A stretch of 64,000 bases of DNA from Nocardia terrae. GTDB taxonomy: Bacteria > Actinomycetota > Actinomycetes > Mycobacteriales > Mycobacteriaceae. Within the stretch, counting starts at the first letter, position 1, and each line of letters begins with the position of its first letter. The stretch covers positions 682,001 to 746,000 of the forward strand of contig NZ_WRPP01000004.1 in NCBI RefSeq assembly GCF_009760405.1, given 5' to 3'. A program made the position numbers and the translations under genes. The notes beneath the pieces were generated by a model. That model saw nothing but the letters and a program-made list of their open reading frames with translations. It searched no databases and had not been told where the DNA came from. Shown here piece after piece: positions 53,243-63,518 of the stretch.

Positions 53243-55720
53243 TCACTTGGCGTTCTGCGGGTCGCACACCTTCCACGAACCGCCCTCGTTCTTCAGGTCG
53301 TAGGTGTACGCGGAGGTCTTCGAAGGATTCGCCTCGGTGTAGACCGTCGCCTGCGCCACGGCGGTATCGCCGCTCACCTGAATGGCGTCGATGCTCTTCA
53401 CCAGCGGAATGCTCTTCTGCTCCTTGGAGGTCTTGTACACGCCGGCCCACTGATCCGCCGAGATGTTCTGGTAGAAGTCATGTTTCGACCCGCAGGTCAC
53501 CGCCCGCAGGGTATCCAGGTTCCCGCTGTTCAGGGCATCGGTGAACGAGGTCACCGACTTCTGCACCAGGGCTTCCGGCGAATTGTCGCTGTTGTGCTTG
53601 CTCACCCCGGCCACGATGGCGATGATCGCGATCACCGCGACCACGGCCGCCGCCGCGATGATCCACCACTTCTTCGACCCGGCCTTCGCCTGCCCGTCGG
53701 CGGCCTCGACCCGCTGCGGCTGTGCCAGCGGACGCGGTCCATCCCCCTGGACATCCTGTGCGCCGGGCTGACCCGGCCCGCCCTGCACAGGCGGCTGCGC
53801 GCCCGGACCCTGCGGAGCGGCGAGTCCCTGTGCGTTCGGTCCCTGCGGTCCGCGCGGACCCTGCGGACCACCCGGTCCCTGAGGCCCACCGGGCCCCTGC
53901 GGAGCGCCCGCCCCGACCCGCTGCGGCGAGGCGATCCGCGGCCCGCCGATCGGCTGACCCGGTGTGGTCGGCTGCATATCCGCCGGTGACGGCGCGCTCG
54001 CGGGCCGTCGCGGCCCCATCGGCGGCCGCGGCGGCGCGGGCCGAGGCTCCACCGGAGCGTCCTGCACCGGCGCATTCCCCTTCGGGCCCGCGTTCCGTGG
54101 GCCCACATTCCCGCGCGGTGTCTGCGGCGGCTTGCTGACCGCCCGTCCCTGCGGCCCTGACACCCGGATCTTCTCGGTCCCGGCCTCTCCAGAAACGATC
54201 GGCAACGCCGTGGTGGCATCATCCGCCGGGGCCGGAACCTTCTTGATCACAACGGTTTTGGCGTCCCCACCGGATTCGCCACCCGTGGCGTCCCCGGAGT
54301 CGTCGTCCGCGCCGGGCGCCTGCGGCATCCCCTCGGTCGGCACATCCTGAGGCGCGGGCTTCTCCGGCGCGGCATCCTCGCCACCCGGACCCGAAACGCC
54401 CTGCGCACCAGCCTTTCCGGCGACCGCAGCCGCGGCGGCTCCGGCCGCCGTCCCCGAACCCGCGGACTCGGAACCGGTTTGCTTCGCGCCACCCGGCTGC
54501 CCGCTCCCCGTTTCGCCGGCATCGGACTGCTTGGAACTGTCCTGTGCGCTCCCGGGTCCGCTGACCGCGGCACTTCCACCCGCGCGACCCGGCTGCCCGG
54601 AATTCGCAGGCGCGGAGCCGGACTGCTGCGCCCCGGCGGGACCGCTCGCGCCCTGGCCCGGCCGCTGAATCTTGATCATCTGCGTGGTCGCGTCCACTGC
54701 CTCGGCGCCGCCCGCGCCTCCACCGGACCCCGGCTTCCCGCCGGGCCGCTGAATCGGAATGAACTGCGTGGGTGCGTCATCGGCAGGCGACGAAGCCCCC
54801 GGCCCCGGCCCACCCCCGGCGTTCTTCGGTGCGCCGGACCCCTCCCCGGCACCCGACCCGGCAGCCGCCGACCCACCGGCCCGCTGTGCGCCACCGGCCG
54901 ACGGCTGCCCACCGCGTTCGGATTCCGTTGCGCCCGAGCCTCGGCGCTCCGCCGAATCGGCTGGTCCCTGCGCTCCTCCGGGCGAAGACTGCCCGCCGGG
55001 CCCGGATTGCGCTGTGTCGGAGGGGCGTCCGCCGCCCGTGTTCTGAGCCGCTCCAGCGGCCGAGCCCGCAGCGGAAGGTCCACTGGGCCGCGGCGCGCCG
55101 CTCACGGACCCGGCCTGCCCGGGCTGTCCCGTGCCGGTGGGTTGGGCCGGCCTCTGCTGCGGCGAGGGTGCGTCACCGGGCTGTCCGTCGGGCGTGGATT
55201 GCGCTGTGCCGTTGGGGCGGTCGCCCGGGGTGTTCGGCGGGGTGGCGTTGGGCTGTCCGCCGGGGGCTTGAGGCTGTCCGGTCGGAGTGTTCTGGGGGGC
55301 GAATGCGCCCGAGCCCTGGCGGGCGGCAGGGGGCTGGACGCGGCTCGCGCCGGCGGGGGCCGCAGGGGACTCGTAGCGAATGGTCGCGAAACCTGCGGGT
55401 CCCGATTTGGCGGGTGCGCCGGAGGTGTTCGACGCGCCGGGCGCGGATTTGGGCGCGCCGGTGCGGATTTCCTCGGTGCGGGAATTGGAGGAGGGGATCA
55501 CTTCCGTGGCGGCCGTCGGCGGGGCGGCGTCGGCCGGGATGCCGCCGGGCGCGGCGGCCTTGTCGTCCGCGGGCGGCTTCGGCTGCTTGCCTTCGGGTGC
55601 GGGCTTGTCGGCCGAATTCGTAGCGTCAGGGGCGGGAGCGGCGTCCGGTGATCCTGCGGCGGGACGGCCTGCCGGGGAGGCAGGGCCCTGCGACTGCTGG
55701 TCGTCTTTCTGGTCGGACAC
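53243..55720 (-). CDS. Very long Pro/Gly/Ala-rich membrane protein with DUF4878-like C-terminus
   Basis: 825 residues from a GTG. About 675 residues are low-complexity, rich in Gly, Pro, Ala, Ser, Gln with recurring phrases such as TQFIPIQRPGGKPGSG and TTQMIKIQRPGQG and PQGPGGPQGPGG. A membrane span follows (WWIIAAAAVVAVIAIIAIVAGV, about 677-698). A roughly 115-residue exported domain (SPEALVQKSVTSFTDALNSGNLDTL to KVCDPQ) with two Cys resembles DUF4878. Rv0361 of M. tuberculosis is similar but about a third the length, so the disordered part has expanded. Unknown function. Confidence 0.85.
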   Translation of the reverse strand: MSDQKDDQQSQGPASPAGRPAAGSPDAAPAPDATNSADKPAPEGKQPKPPADDKAAAPGGIPADAAPPTAATEVIPSSNSRTEEIRTGAPKSAPGASNTSGAPAKSGPAGFATIRYESPAAPAGASRVQPPAARQGSGAFAPQNTPTGQPQAPGGQPNATPPNTPGDRPNGTAQSTPDGQPGDAPSPQQRPAQPTGTGQPGQAGSVSGAPRPSGPSAAGSAAGAAQNTGGGRPSDTAQSGPGGQSSPGGAQGPADSAERRGSGATESERGGQPSAGGAQRAGGSAAAGSGAGEGSGAPKNAGGGPGPGASSPADDAPTQFIPIQRPGGKPGSGGGAGGAEAVDATTQMIKIQRPGQGASGPAGAQQSGSAPANSGQPGRAGGSAAVSGPGSAQDSSKQSDAGETGSGQPGGAKQTGSESAGSGTAAGAAAAAVAGKAGAQGVSGPGGEDAAPEKPAPQDVPTEGMPQAPGADDDSGDATGGESGGDAKTVVIKKVPAPADDATTALPIVSGEAGTEKIRVSGPQGRAVSKPPQTPRGNVGPRNAGPKGNAPVQDAPVEPRPAPPRPPMGPRRPASAPSPADMQPTTPGQPIGGPRIASPQRVGAGAPQGPGGPQGPGGPQGPRGPQGPNAQGLAAPQGPGAQPPVQGGPGQPGAQDVQGDGPRPLAQPQRVEAADGQAKAGSKKWWIIAAAAVVAVIAIIAIVAGVSKHNSDNSPEALVQKSVTSFTDALNSGNLDTLRAVTCGSKHDFYQNISADQWAGVYKTSKEQKSIPLVKSIDAIQVSGDTAVAQATVYTEANPSKTSAYTYDLKNEGGSWKVCDPQNAK

Positions 55721-55868
55721 GCGCTACACCCCTGTCTTCGGCGGAACTGTGATTCGACGGTCAGCCTAATGGGCGCTGTCGACGTAGTCGCCCTTATGCG
55801 CGCACGGCCGGAGCGGAGGCGGAGGTACGCCTACTGAGCAAATCGGGCGGCGGTGCAGAATGATCGGC

Positions 55869-56312
55869 ATGACCTCCTTCGGTGATCTGCTCGGACCGCA
55901 GCCGGTCCTCCTTCCGGAAAATATCGAGGCGGAGGACGCGCTGCTCCAGAACCAGGACCCGGTGCAGGTCGCCGCGGCGCATCCGACGGCCTCGATCGCC
56001 TGGGCCCACCTGGCCGAAGCCGCGCTCGAGCGGGGCGAAAAGGCCGACGGCGAGGTCAATCACGACATCATCTCCGCCTACGCGTTCGCCCGCACCGGCT
56101 ACCACCGCGGCCTGGACCTGTTGCGCCGCAACGGCTGGAAGGGCTTCGGCCCGGTGCCGTGGAGCCACGAACCGAACCAGGGTTTCCTGCGCAGCGTCGG
56201 CGCACTGGCCAAGGCGGCCCGCGCCATCGGCGAGACCGACGAGTACGCGCGCTGCCTCGACCTGCTCGAGGACTGCGACCCGCGTGCCGCCGCCGAGCTC
56301 GGCCTCGACTGA
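55869..56312 (+). CDS. DUF3151 protein
   Basis: 147 residues from the ATG at 55869; one at 55860 would add three residues. It is the conserved actinobacterial DUF3151 family: FGDLLGPQPVLLPENIEAEDAL at the start, ASIAWAHLAEAALERG and FARTGYHRGLDLLRRNGWKGFGPVPW in the middle, with TPR-like helices. It is cytoplasmic and of unknown function; Rv0360c is the counterpart. The next gene starts one base after its stop. Confidence 0.9.
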   Translation: MTSFGDLLGPQPVLLPENIEAEDALLQNQDPVQVAAAHPTASIAWAHLAEAALERGEKADGEVNHDIISAYAFARTGYHRGLDLLRRNGWKGFGPVPWSHEPNQGFLRSVGALAKAARAIGETDEYARCLDLLEDCDPRAAAELGLD

Positions 56313-56313
56313 A

Positions 56314-57465
56314 TTGACCAGCGGCCTAGGCGAAACCCTCGACGCTGCTCGGGAGAGCAGCGTCACCCGCATGCGCCGGGCCGCCGGGCGCGTCCGGTCC
56401 TCGCTCCTGCCGATCGTGCAGTGCGCGATCGGCGCGGGCGTGGCCTGGTTCCTGGCGCACAATGTGATCGGCCACGAGCGACCGTTCTTCGCGCCCATGG
56501 CCGCCATGATCTCCATCGGCGTGTCGTTCGGCGCGCGGCTGCGCCGGTCGATCGAGTTGATCGTCGGTGTGGCCGTCGGCATCGGCATCGGCGACCTTTT
56601 CGTCTCGCGGGTGGGCACCGGCGGCTGGCAGATCGTGCTGCTGGTGGTGGTCGCCATGTGTACGGCGGTCTTCCTGGACGGCGGCCCGGTGATCACCATG
56701 CAGGCGGCCAGTTCCGCGGTGCTGGTGGCAACGCTCTACCCACCCGGCAATGCCGGTGGCGCCCTGCGCATGATCGACGCGCTCGTCGGCGGACTGGTCG
56801 GCATCGTGGTGGTGGCGGCCATTCCGCTGCATCCGGTGCGTCGCGCGCGCGAGCAGGCGGCGGGGATTCTCGAGGTCATGGGCACCGCCCTCACCGAATG
56901 CGCGGACGGGCTGCTGGAGCAAGATTCCGAGAAGATCAAGCAGGCCCTGGAGGCGGCCCGCGGCACCCAGGCGGCAATCGACTCCATGCGCAACACGCTC
57001 GAGGGCAGCCGCGAGATCATCCGAATCTCCCCGCTGTACTGGAACTCCCGGGCCCGCCTGCAGCGCCTACGCGATGCGGCCGACCCGCTCGACAACGCGA
57101 TCCGCAATACCCGGGTGCTGCTGCGCCGCGCCCTCACCTCGGTGCGCGACGACGAGGTCCTCGATCCGCGGTTGATCGTGGAGGTCGAGAAGCTGGGCAA
57201 GGCGGTCGACGTGGTGCGCCGCATGATGCTCGCCGACCCGGACGAGAAGCCCGACCCCGCCGAGGCCACCCGGGTGCTGCGCTCGGTCGGCAAGGGCGCG
57301 ACCAAGGACCTGGTGGACGGCGCGGGCCTGTCCGCCCACGTGGTGTTCGCGCAATTGCGGTCCATCGTCGTGGATCTCATGCAGGTGTGCGGCATGCGCC
57401 GCCTCTCTGCCATGGCGTTGCTCCCGCCGACCGTGGCGAATCCCTATGTGACGCCGATCGATTGA
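56314..57465 (+). CDS. FUSC-family (aromatic acid exporter-like) membrane protein
   Basis: 383 residues if the TTG one base after the DUF3151 stop is used; an ATG at 56371 is the alternative. About five or six membrane spans crowd the first 180 residues (LLPIVQCAIGAGVAWFLAHNV, PFFAPMAAMISIGVSFGARL, MIDALVGGLVGIVVVAAIPLHPV). A long cytoplasmic helical region follows. FUSC/ArAE proteins are efflux components for hydroxylated aromatic acids in some bacteria; substrate unknown here. Coupled to DUF3151. Confidence 0.85.
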   Translation: MTSGLGETLDAARESSVTRMRRAAGRVRSSLLPIVQCAIGAGVAWFLAHNVIGHERPFFAPMAAMISIGVSFGARLRRSIELIVGVAVGIGIGDLFVSRVGTGGWQIVLLVVVAMCTAVFLDGGPVITMQAASSAVLVATLYPPGNAGGALRMIDALVGGLVGIVVVAAIPLHPVRRAREQAAGILEVMGTALTECADGLLEQDSEKIKQALEAARGTQAAIDSMRNTLEGSREIIRISPLYWNSRARLQRLRDAADPLDNAIRNTRVLLRRALTSVRDDEVLDPRLIVEVEKLGKAVDVVRRMMLADPDEKPDPAEATRVLRSVGKGATKDLVDGAGLSAHVVFAQLRSIVVDLMQVCGMRRLSAMALLPPTVANPYVTPID

Positions 57466-57521
57466 ACCCGATCTGCGGGTGTTCCAGCCGATCTGCGGGT
57501 ACCTGTTCTTGATCTTCGGGT
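57466..57521. repeat. Phased direct repeats after the FUSC gene
   Basis: CGATCTGCGGGT lies at 57469-57480 and 57489-57500, and a weaker GATCTTCGGGT at 57511-57521, spaced 20-21 bases or about two helical turns. The first copy also forms ACCCG / CGGGT. The rest of the 262-base gap holds no gene. Confidence 0.6.
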
Positions 57522-57680
57522 AGTCCACTACTCGCGTCGAACCGCTTGCGCCCCTCTACCGTTCAAGACAAGCCGGATTTACGAGGGGTAATCCGGTACC
57601 GGACTCGCAGCGACGGGTGGCAACGGTTCTCAGGCGGGGGAGGCCTGGCATCCCGCGCCGAACCGCTGTCGTTGCGAAGG

Positions 57681-57714
57681 GGGCCGCCCGGCAACCGGGT
57701 CGTCCGGGCGGCCC
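57681..57714 (-). terminator. Terminator-like hairpin of the M50 gene
   Basis: GGGCCGCCCGG / CCGGGCGGCCC form a perfect 11-base stem with a 12-base loop, 14 bases after the leftward gene's stop. Confidence 0.7.
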
Positions 57715-57727
57715 ATCCACGGAATCG

Positions 57728-58552
57728 TCAGCGCCAGAAGCGGGTCAGGTAATCGCCGTTCCCCCACCAGTAGCTGGGCACGCCGGAGAGCCCGAACAGG
57801 CTGTCGACGAAGTCGAAGAACAATCGGTTCAGCTCCGGGGTGAACAGCAGCGCGAACAGGATCAAGATGCCGTACGGCTTGATCTGATCCAGCGCGCGTC
57901 GCGTCTGGTAGCTCAGTGACGGCTCCAGAATCCCGTACCCGTCGGTGCCGGGGACCGGGATCAGGTTCAGTACGGTCGCCGTAATCTGCAGGAACGCAAG
58001 GTAGCTCAGCCCGAACCAGAATGCCGGGTGTGAGGTCGAGCTGCCGTACAGGCGCACGATCACCAGCAGCACGATCGCGCACATCGCGTTGACGGCGGGA
58101 CCGGCTCCGCTCAGGATCCGCTGCGTCCGCGGGCTGAAGTTGTGTGAGTGCACGTAGACCGCTCCACCGGGCAAGGCGAACCCGCCGAGCGCGATGAACA
58201 CGATCGGCAGCGCGATCGACAGCAGCGGGTGGCTGTACTTGAGCGGATTCAGCGTCAAGTACCCGCGCATCTCCACTTCCCGGTCACCGGCCCGCCACGC
58301 GACGTACGCGTGCGCGAACTCGTGCAGGCAGATCGACACGATCCAGCCCGCGACCACGAGGATGAAGACCCCGAATTTGGCCTGTGTCGAGTGCAGACCG
58401 GCGTCCCAGGCCAGCGCCCCGCCCGCCACCGTGATCACCAGAACGAGCAGGAACACCGGACTGGGCCGGACCGCTCCGGACGCCCGTCCCACCGCGCGCG
58501 GGTAATTCACCTGACTGCTCCCAACTGGTCGGCCTTCCGGATCTGCCGACAC
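57728..58552 (-). CDS. M50-family site-2-type membrane metalloprotease
   Basis: 274 residues from a GTG. About six membrane spans carry the zinc-binding HEFAH (CLHEFAHAYVAWRAG, about residue 77) and the second site NLIPVPGTDGYGI. The family cleaves membrane or membrane-proximal substrates. This short type lacks a PDZ domain; Rv0359 is the counterpart. It starts 16 bases after the stop of the next leftward gene upstream. Confidence 0.92.
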   Translation of the reverse strand: MSADPEGRPVGSSQVNYPRAVGRASGAVRPSPVFLLVLVITVAGGALAWDAGLHSTQAKFGVFILVVAGWIVSICLHEFAHAYVAWRAGDREVEMRGYLTLNPLKYSHPLLSIALPIVFIALGGFALPGGAVYVHSHNFSPRTQRILSGAGPAVNAMCAIVLLVIVRLYGSSTSHPAFWFGLSYLAFLQITATVLNLIPVPGTDGYGILEPSLSYQTRRALDQIKPYGILILFALLFTPELNRLFFDFVDSLFGLSGVPSYWWGNGDYLTRFWR

Positions 58553-58568
58553 CCATTCTGGGGGTGAA

Positions 58569-59228
58569 TCAGCGAACCAGCAGCCAAGGCTCGTGGTGTC
58601 GATAGAACGTGGACCGCTTCACCACCCGATCGGCGGTGATCCCGTCGCGGGTGACCAGCGCGCCGGGGGTGCCCAGCTGCATGGCCCGGCCCTCGACCCA
58701 GCGCTTCTTGCGCAGGCCGCGCTGCACGGTGGCGTGCAGTCCGGGCATCTCCAGCATGGGCGAAACGTGCAGGGCCGCGACCTTTCCCGTGAACAGCCGG
58801 GTGTCGTCGACGTAGGCCTCGCCCTCGAGCTTCGCGCCCGCCTCGCCGACGATGGTGGCGCGGCCGATGAGCACCTTGCCGGTGTCGTCGCGGATCAGCG
58901 GGGTCTCGACGGGCTTGCCCTCCAGCGCGCGCTTGGCGGCGGCCGAGCCGGTCCCGGTGTCGTAGGCGCGCGAGCCGTAGGTGCGGTCGATGGGCACGTA
59001 GCCGATCTCGACGCCGAGGCGTTCGGTGCGCATCAGATGGGTCAGCACCGCCGCCAGGCCCGCGTCCTCACCGAGCACGATGAGCCGGGGCAGGCTGTCG
59101 GCGGCCATGACCGGGAGCAACTCGTCCAGCGCGGCGGTGTCCGGTATGGCCGAGGTCTGGGTGAGGGGAAGGGATGCCAGCGCGATGGGTACCGGCGCGC
59201 CGTCGCAGCGGAGAACATGGGTACTCAA
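58569..59228 (-). CDS. Conserved hypothetical protein (Rv0358-like)
   Basis: 219 residues if the TTG at 59228 is the start (GGAGGG about ten bases upstream). It contains PRLIVLGEDAGLAAVLTHLMRTERLGVEIGYVPIDRTYGSRAYDTG, which resembles the N-terminal part of a lipid/NAD kinase-like fold, then a beta-rich part ending RSTFYRHHEPWLLVR. I do not recognise a functional family with confidence. Pairing with the M50 protease and divergent purA is the same as Rv0358-Rv0359 and purA (Rv0357c) in M. tuberculosis. Confidence 0.8.
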   Translation of the reverse strand: MSTHVLRCDGAPVPIALASLPLTQTSAIPDTAALDELLPVMAADSLPRLIVLGEDAGLAAVLTHLMRTERLGVEIGYVPIDRTYGSRAYDTGTGSAAAKRALEGKPVETPLIRDDTGKVLIGRATIVGEAGAKLEGEAYVDDTRLFTGKVAALHVSPMLEMPGLHATVQRGLRKKRWVEGRAMQLGTPGALVTRDGITADRVVKRSTFYRHHEPWLLVR

Positions 59229-59502
59229 CTGCCGAACACCCTCCTCTGGCTTGCCAACACCTGTCCGCCTCGCTGCGTTTCGATGGACCCCCTGCCGGTC
59301 CCTCTCCCCGTGCCACCATAACCCCGTCTCATTTGCCGCGCCGTCCTCGCTGCGCATCCGTTACGTCCGGTTTTTTGGTAGCCGGGGCTTGCACCTGGAC
59401 GTATGTGCCCATCCAGTAAAGTGTGCCTACGGCCACCGCCTTCTGACGGCGGGTAGCTGCAGCACCGGGGTGCTGCGCGTCGAACCCGTAGGAGACACTC
59501 AC

Positions 59503-60792
<1,290 letters not shown>

Positions 60793-60824
60793 GCCATGAC
60801 CCGGGAAAGCCTGGGGTAGGACAA

Positions 60825-60864
60825 GATTCGCGCCCGCCACGTCCAGACGTGGCGGGCGCGAATC
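60825..60864 (+). terminator. Intrinsic terminator of purA
   Basis: A perfect 18-base stem (from GATTCGCG to CGCGAATC) with a CCAG loop is followed by GTTTCG, 33 bases after the stop. It is among the strongest hairpins in the window. Confidence 0.9.
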
Positions 60865-60885
60865 GTTTCGGGACCAGTCCCTTGC

Positions 60886-60960
60886 CCGTTCGGGTCCAGG
60901 AACCTTCCCCCTTCTCGGGTCCAGGAACGTTCGCCCTTCTCGGGTCCAGGAATGTTCGTC
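60886..60960. repeat. Three tandem 25-base repeats
   Basis: Units at 60886-60910, 60911-60935 and 60936-60960 share TCGGGTCCAGGAA; the last two differ at only two bases. The surrounding 182-base gap between purA and the MocR gene has no credible gene. Confidence 0.85.
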
Positions 60961-61046
60961 GTCCCGGCATGTTTTCGCGGGATCCATACCGGCTGTGCAC
61001 CAGTGGATTCCGGTCGAGAGCGCGCCGGAATGACGAGATGGGTGCC

Positions 61047-62540
61047 TCAATAGGTGATGAGTGGGGCCAGGGGATCGGCGGCGTGGGGCGTCAGGCCCTG
61101 ATACGCCGCGGCGATGGACTTGACGGCGACGCGGATATCCGATTCCTCGTGGGTGAAGGGGAGGCGGATGAAACGTTCGAAAGCGCCCTGGACGCCGAAA
61201 CGCGGTCCGGCCGCTAGCAATACGCCGTGGTTGGGGGCGGTGGCCGCCAGGGCCGTGGAGACCGGGGCGGGGAGTTGGGCCCACAGGGACATGCCGCCGA
61301 CGCCGGGGGTGACGTACCAGTCCGGGAGCTCCTCGGCGAGGGATTCCAGCAGGACCGCGCGGCGGGAGCGGAGCTGGTTCCTTCGGGTGGTGAGGATTTC
61401 GTCGGCATTGCGGAGCAGGTGGACGGTGGCCAGCTGATCCATCACCGGGGTGCCGAGGTCGACGGTGGAGCGGGTGCCGAGGAGCTTGGTGATGAGCGAC
61501 TGGTTGGCGCGCACCCAGCCGACCCGCAGGCCGCCCCAGAACGACTTGGAGGCCGAACCCAGGGTGACGATCTCCGAGTTGCGGGCGAAAGCGGCTGCGG
61601 GAGGCGGGGATTCCAGGTCGGAGAGGTCCAGGTCGACCATGGACTCGTCGACGATCACCGTCATGCGGGTCTCGCGGGCGATGGCGGCCAGTTCGGCGCG
61701 GCCCTCGGCGTCGAGCAGGTGGCCGGTGGGATTGTTGAAGTCGGGGATCAGATAGGCCACGCTGGCGGCGGTCTGCCGTGCGGCGCTGCGGATTCCGTCG
61801 AGATCCCAGCCGTCGGGGCGCATGGGCACCGGCACCGGGCGCGCGCCCACATCGCGGATGGCCTCGATGGCGTTCGGGTAGGTGGGGTGCTCGATGAGGA
61901 CCCGTTCGGCGGGTGTGGTGAGCACATTGAGCAGCAGCCGCAGGCCGTGCTGGGCGCCCAGGGTGATCAGGATCTGATCGGGATCGGTGGGCAGGCCGCG
62001 TGCGGTGTAGCGGCGGGCCAGCGCCTCGCGCAGCATGAGCACGCCGACCGGGTCCATGCCGTGGGTGCCCAGGTAGGTGGGAAGACCCTGCAGGGCAAAG
62101 GAATACGCCTCCGTCATCTGCGGCGGGGCGGCCATGGCGGCGTAGGTCATGTCGATGGTCGGCAGCTCCGGCTGCGCCATCATGGCGAGAATGCTGCGGG
62201 CCGGTTTCGCGCCGTCGTGCACCACGGTCGGCGGGAGCGCCACGGTGCTGCGCGAGCCCTGCCGGCTGATCAGATATCCGTGCTCGCGCAGCAGTGCGTA
62301 CGCGGAGGTGACGGTGGTGCGGCTGACCGCGAGGCTGGTGGCCAGATCCCGCTCGCTGGGCAGCGCCACGCCCAGGGGCGCGCGGCCGTCGTGGATGAGC
62401 AGCCGGATGCTCTCCGCCAGTGCCACATACGCGGGCCGGGCCGATCGCTTGCCGTTGTCGCCCGCGGCTCCCGGTTCCTCGTTCCGCCACCGGCCCAGGT
62501 CGCGCGTCAGGCTGGCCGCGCCGATCACTCGTGTCGCCAT
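61047..62540 (-). CDS. MocR-type regulator (GntR HTH fused to aminotransferase)
   Basis: 497 residues from the ATG at 62540. The GntR winged helix (about 35-105, VALPSERDLATSLAVSRTTVTSAYALLREHGYL) is joined to a fold-type I aminotransferase domain with PTYPNAIEAI, LIPDFNNPTG, VIVDESMVDL and PLP-Lys in SASKSFWGG. MocR proteins sense PLP or amino acids and usually control themselves and a neighbour. The dyad just before the start is a likely operator. Target may be the divergent small membrane gene. Confidence 0.92.
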   Translation of the reverse strand: MATRVIGAASLTRDLGRWRNEEPGAAGDNGKRSARPAYVALAESIRLLIHDGRAPLGVALPSERDLATSLAVSRTTVTSAYALLREHGYLISRQGSRSTVALPPTVVHDGAKPARSILAMMAQPELPTIDMTYAAMAAPPQMTEAYSFALQGLPTYLGTHGMDPVGVLMLREALARRYTARGLPTDPDQILITLGAQHGLRLLLNVLTTPAERVLIEHPTYPNAIEAIRDVGARPVPVPMRPDGWDLDGIRSAARQTAASVAYLIPDFNNPTGHLLDAEGRAELAAIARETRMTVIVDESMVDLDLSDLESPPPAAAFARNSEIVTLGSASKSFWGGLRVGWVRANQSLITKLLGTRSTVDLGTPVMDQLATVHLLRNADEILTTRRNQLRSRRAVLLESLAEELPDWYVTPGVGGMSLWAQLPAPVSTALAATAPNHGVLLAAGPRFGVQGAFERFIRLPFTHEESDIRVAVKSIAAAYQGLTPHAADPLAPLITY

Positions 62541-62545
62541 AAAGG

Positions 62546-62563
62546 CCAGTATCCGGGTACTGG
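62546..62563. promoter_or_regulatory. Candidate MocR operator
   Basis: CCAGTA-TCCGGG-TACTGG has perfect 6-base arms and a near-symmetric centre. It ends five bases before the leftward MocR start and lies 40 bases before the rightward small gene, so binding would cover both. Confidence 0.55.
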
Positions 62564-62602
62564 ATATTTTCTTCAAGTCCACGGCGGGGCCACTATTGCC
62601 TC

Positions 62603-62905
62603 ATGGTCGCCCTGCTCGTCTCCATTTTGATCGTCGCCGCCTTCGCCGGTCTCGTGTACCGGTACGCCCCCGAACCCGGCGAGCGCTGGGGCGTGCTGCT
62701 CGAGCGCTACCGTCCCCACGCCCCTATGTCGGACTGGTCGGTCGCCGAATATGAAGCGTCCCGCCAATATTCGGACCTGACCGCCATCGCCTCCCTGCGC
62801 CCCGACGCCTGCCCGCCCGCCCCGGTCCGCCGCTTCCGCCGGACCGGCCCGGCCGTCGCGGCGCTCGCCCAGATCCCCTGCCGAGGAGAATCAGTCCAGT
62901 TCTAG
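62603..62905 (+). CDS. Small single-span membrane protein
   Basis: 100 residues. One N-terminal membrane segment (VALLVSILIVAAFAGLVYRYA) precedes a charged part (APMSDWSVAEYEASRQYSDL) and an Arg/Pro/Ala-rich tail. No family recognised. The start has no clear ribosome site. Codon bias looks like that of its neighbours, and it is divergent from the MocR gene. Confidence 0.6.
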   Translation: MVALLVSILIVAAFAGLVYRYAPEPGERWGVLLERYRPHAPMSDWSVAEYEASRQYSDLTAIASLRPDACPPAPVRRFRRTGPAVAALAQIPCRGESVQF

Positions 62906-62957
62906 CAAACTGGACTCGAATCGAACTTCTGTCGGTGCCACCGTGCACACTGGCCCT

Positions 62958-63518
62958 ATGTCCGCCCCGGCTCGCCCCCTGGCGTCGGCGGCGCTCTTCG
63001 ATACCGCGATAGGCGTCTGCGCCATCGCCTGGAGCGCCACCGGCGTCCTGCGCTTCGCCCTCCCCGACCGCGACGCCACCGCCACCCGCACCCACATCCT
63101 GCGCCGCCACCGCCTGGTCGACATCCACGAAGCGGATCCCAGCCCCGAAATCACCACGGCCATAACCCGAATCCAGGCCCACCTGACCGGCGACCTGGAC
63201 GACCTCCGCTGGATCCCCGTAGACCTCAGCCCCCTCAACGATTTCGACCGAGCCGTCTACGAAATCACCCGGGCCATCGACCCCGGCCACACCCTCAACT
63301 ACGGCGCGATCGCCAACCGCATCGGCCACCCCGGCGGAGCCCAGGCCGTCGGACAATCCCTGGGCCGCAATCCGATTCCCCTGATCATCCCCTGCCACCG
63401 CGTCCTGGCCGCCGACCACGCGCTGCACGGTTTCTCCGCTCCCGGTGGCCTCACCACCAAGCAACACCTGCTCGAAATCGAACGCACCCCGGGCTTCGGC
63501 GAGCCGACTCTCTTCTGA
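62958..63518 (+). CDS. ogt: Methylated-DNA-protein cysteine methyltransferase
   Basis: 186 residues from the ATG at 62958; a GTG at 62943 would add five. The active site is Cys146 in IIPCHRVL, preceded by the DNA-binding GHTLNYGAIANRIGHPGGAQAVGQSLGRNP helix. A short N-terminal domain is present but no AdaA-type zinc domain. It removes alkyl groups from O6-guanine in a suicide reaction. The stop abuts the stop of the convergent membrane gene. Confidence 0.95.
   Translation: MSAPARPLASAALFDTAIGVCAIAWSATGVLRFALPDRDATATRTHILRRHRLVDIHEADPSPEITTAITRIQAHLTGDLDDLRWIPVDLSPLNDFDRAVYEITRAIDPGHTLNYGAIANRIGHPGGAQAVGQSLGRNPIPLIIPCHRVLAADHALHGFSAPGGLTTKQHLLEIERTPGFGEPTLF

Noticed and set aside
54479..55651. 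390-codon rightward frame opposite the Pro/Gly-rich membrane protein
   Set aside because: Arg/Gly/Pro-rich shadow of the low-complexity region with no start signal or domain.
60886..60960. Tandem repeats considered as a CRISPR array
   Set aside because: The units abut without spacers and no cas genes are present.
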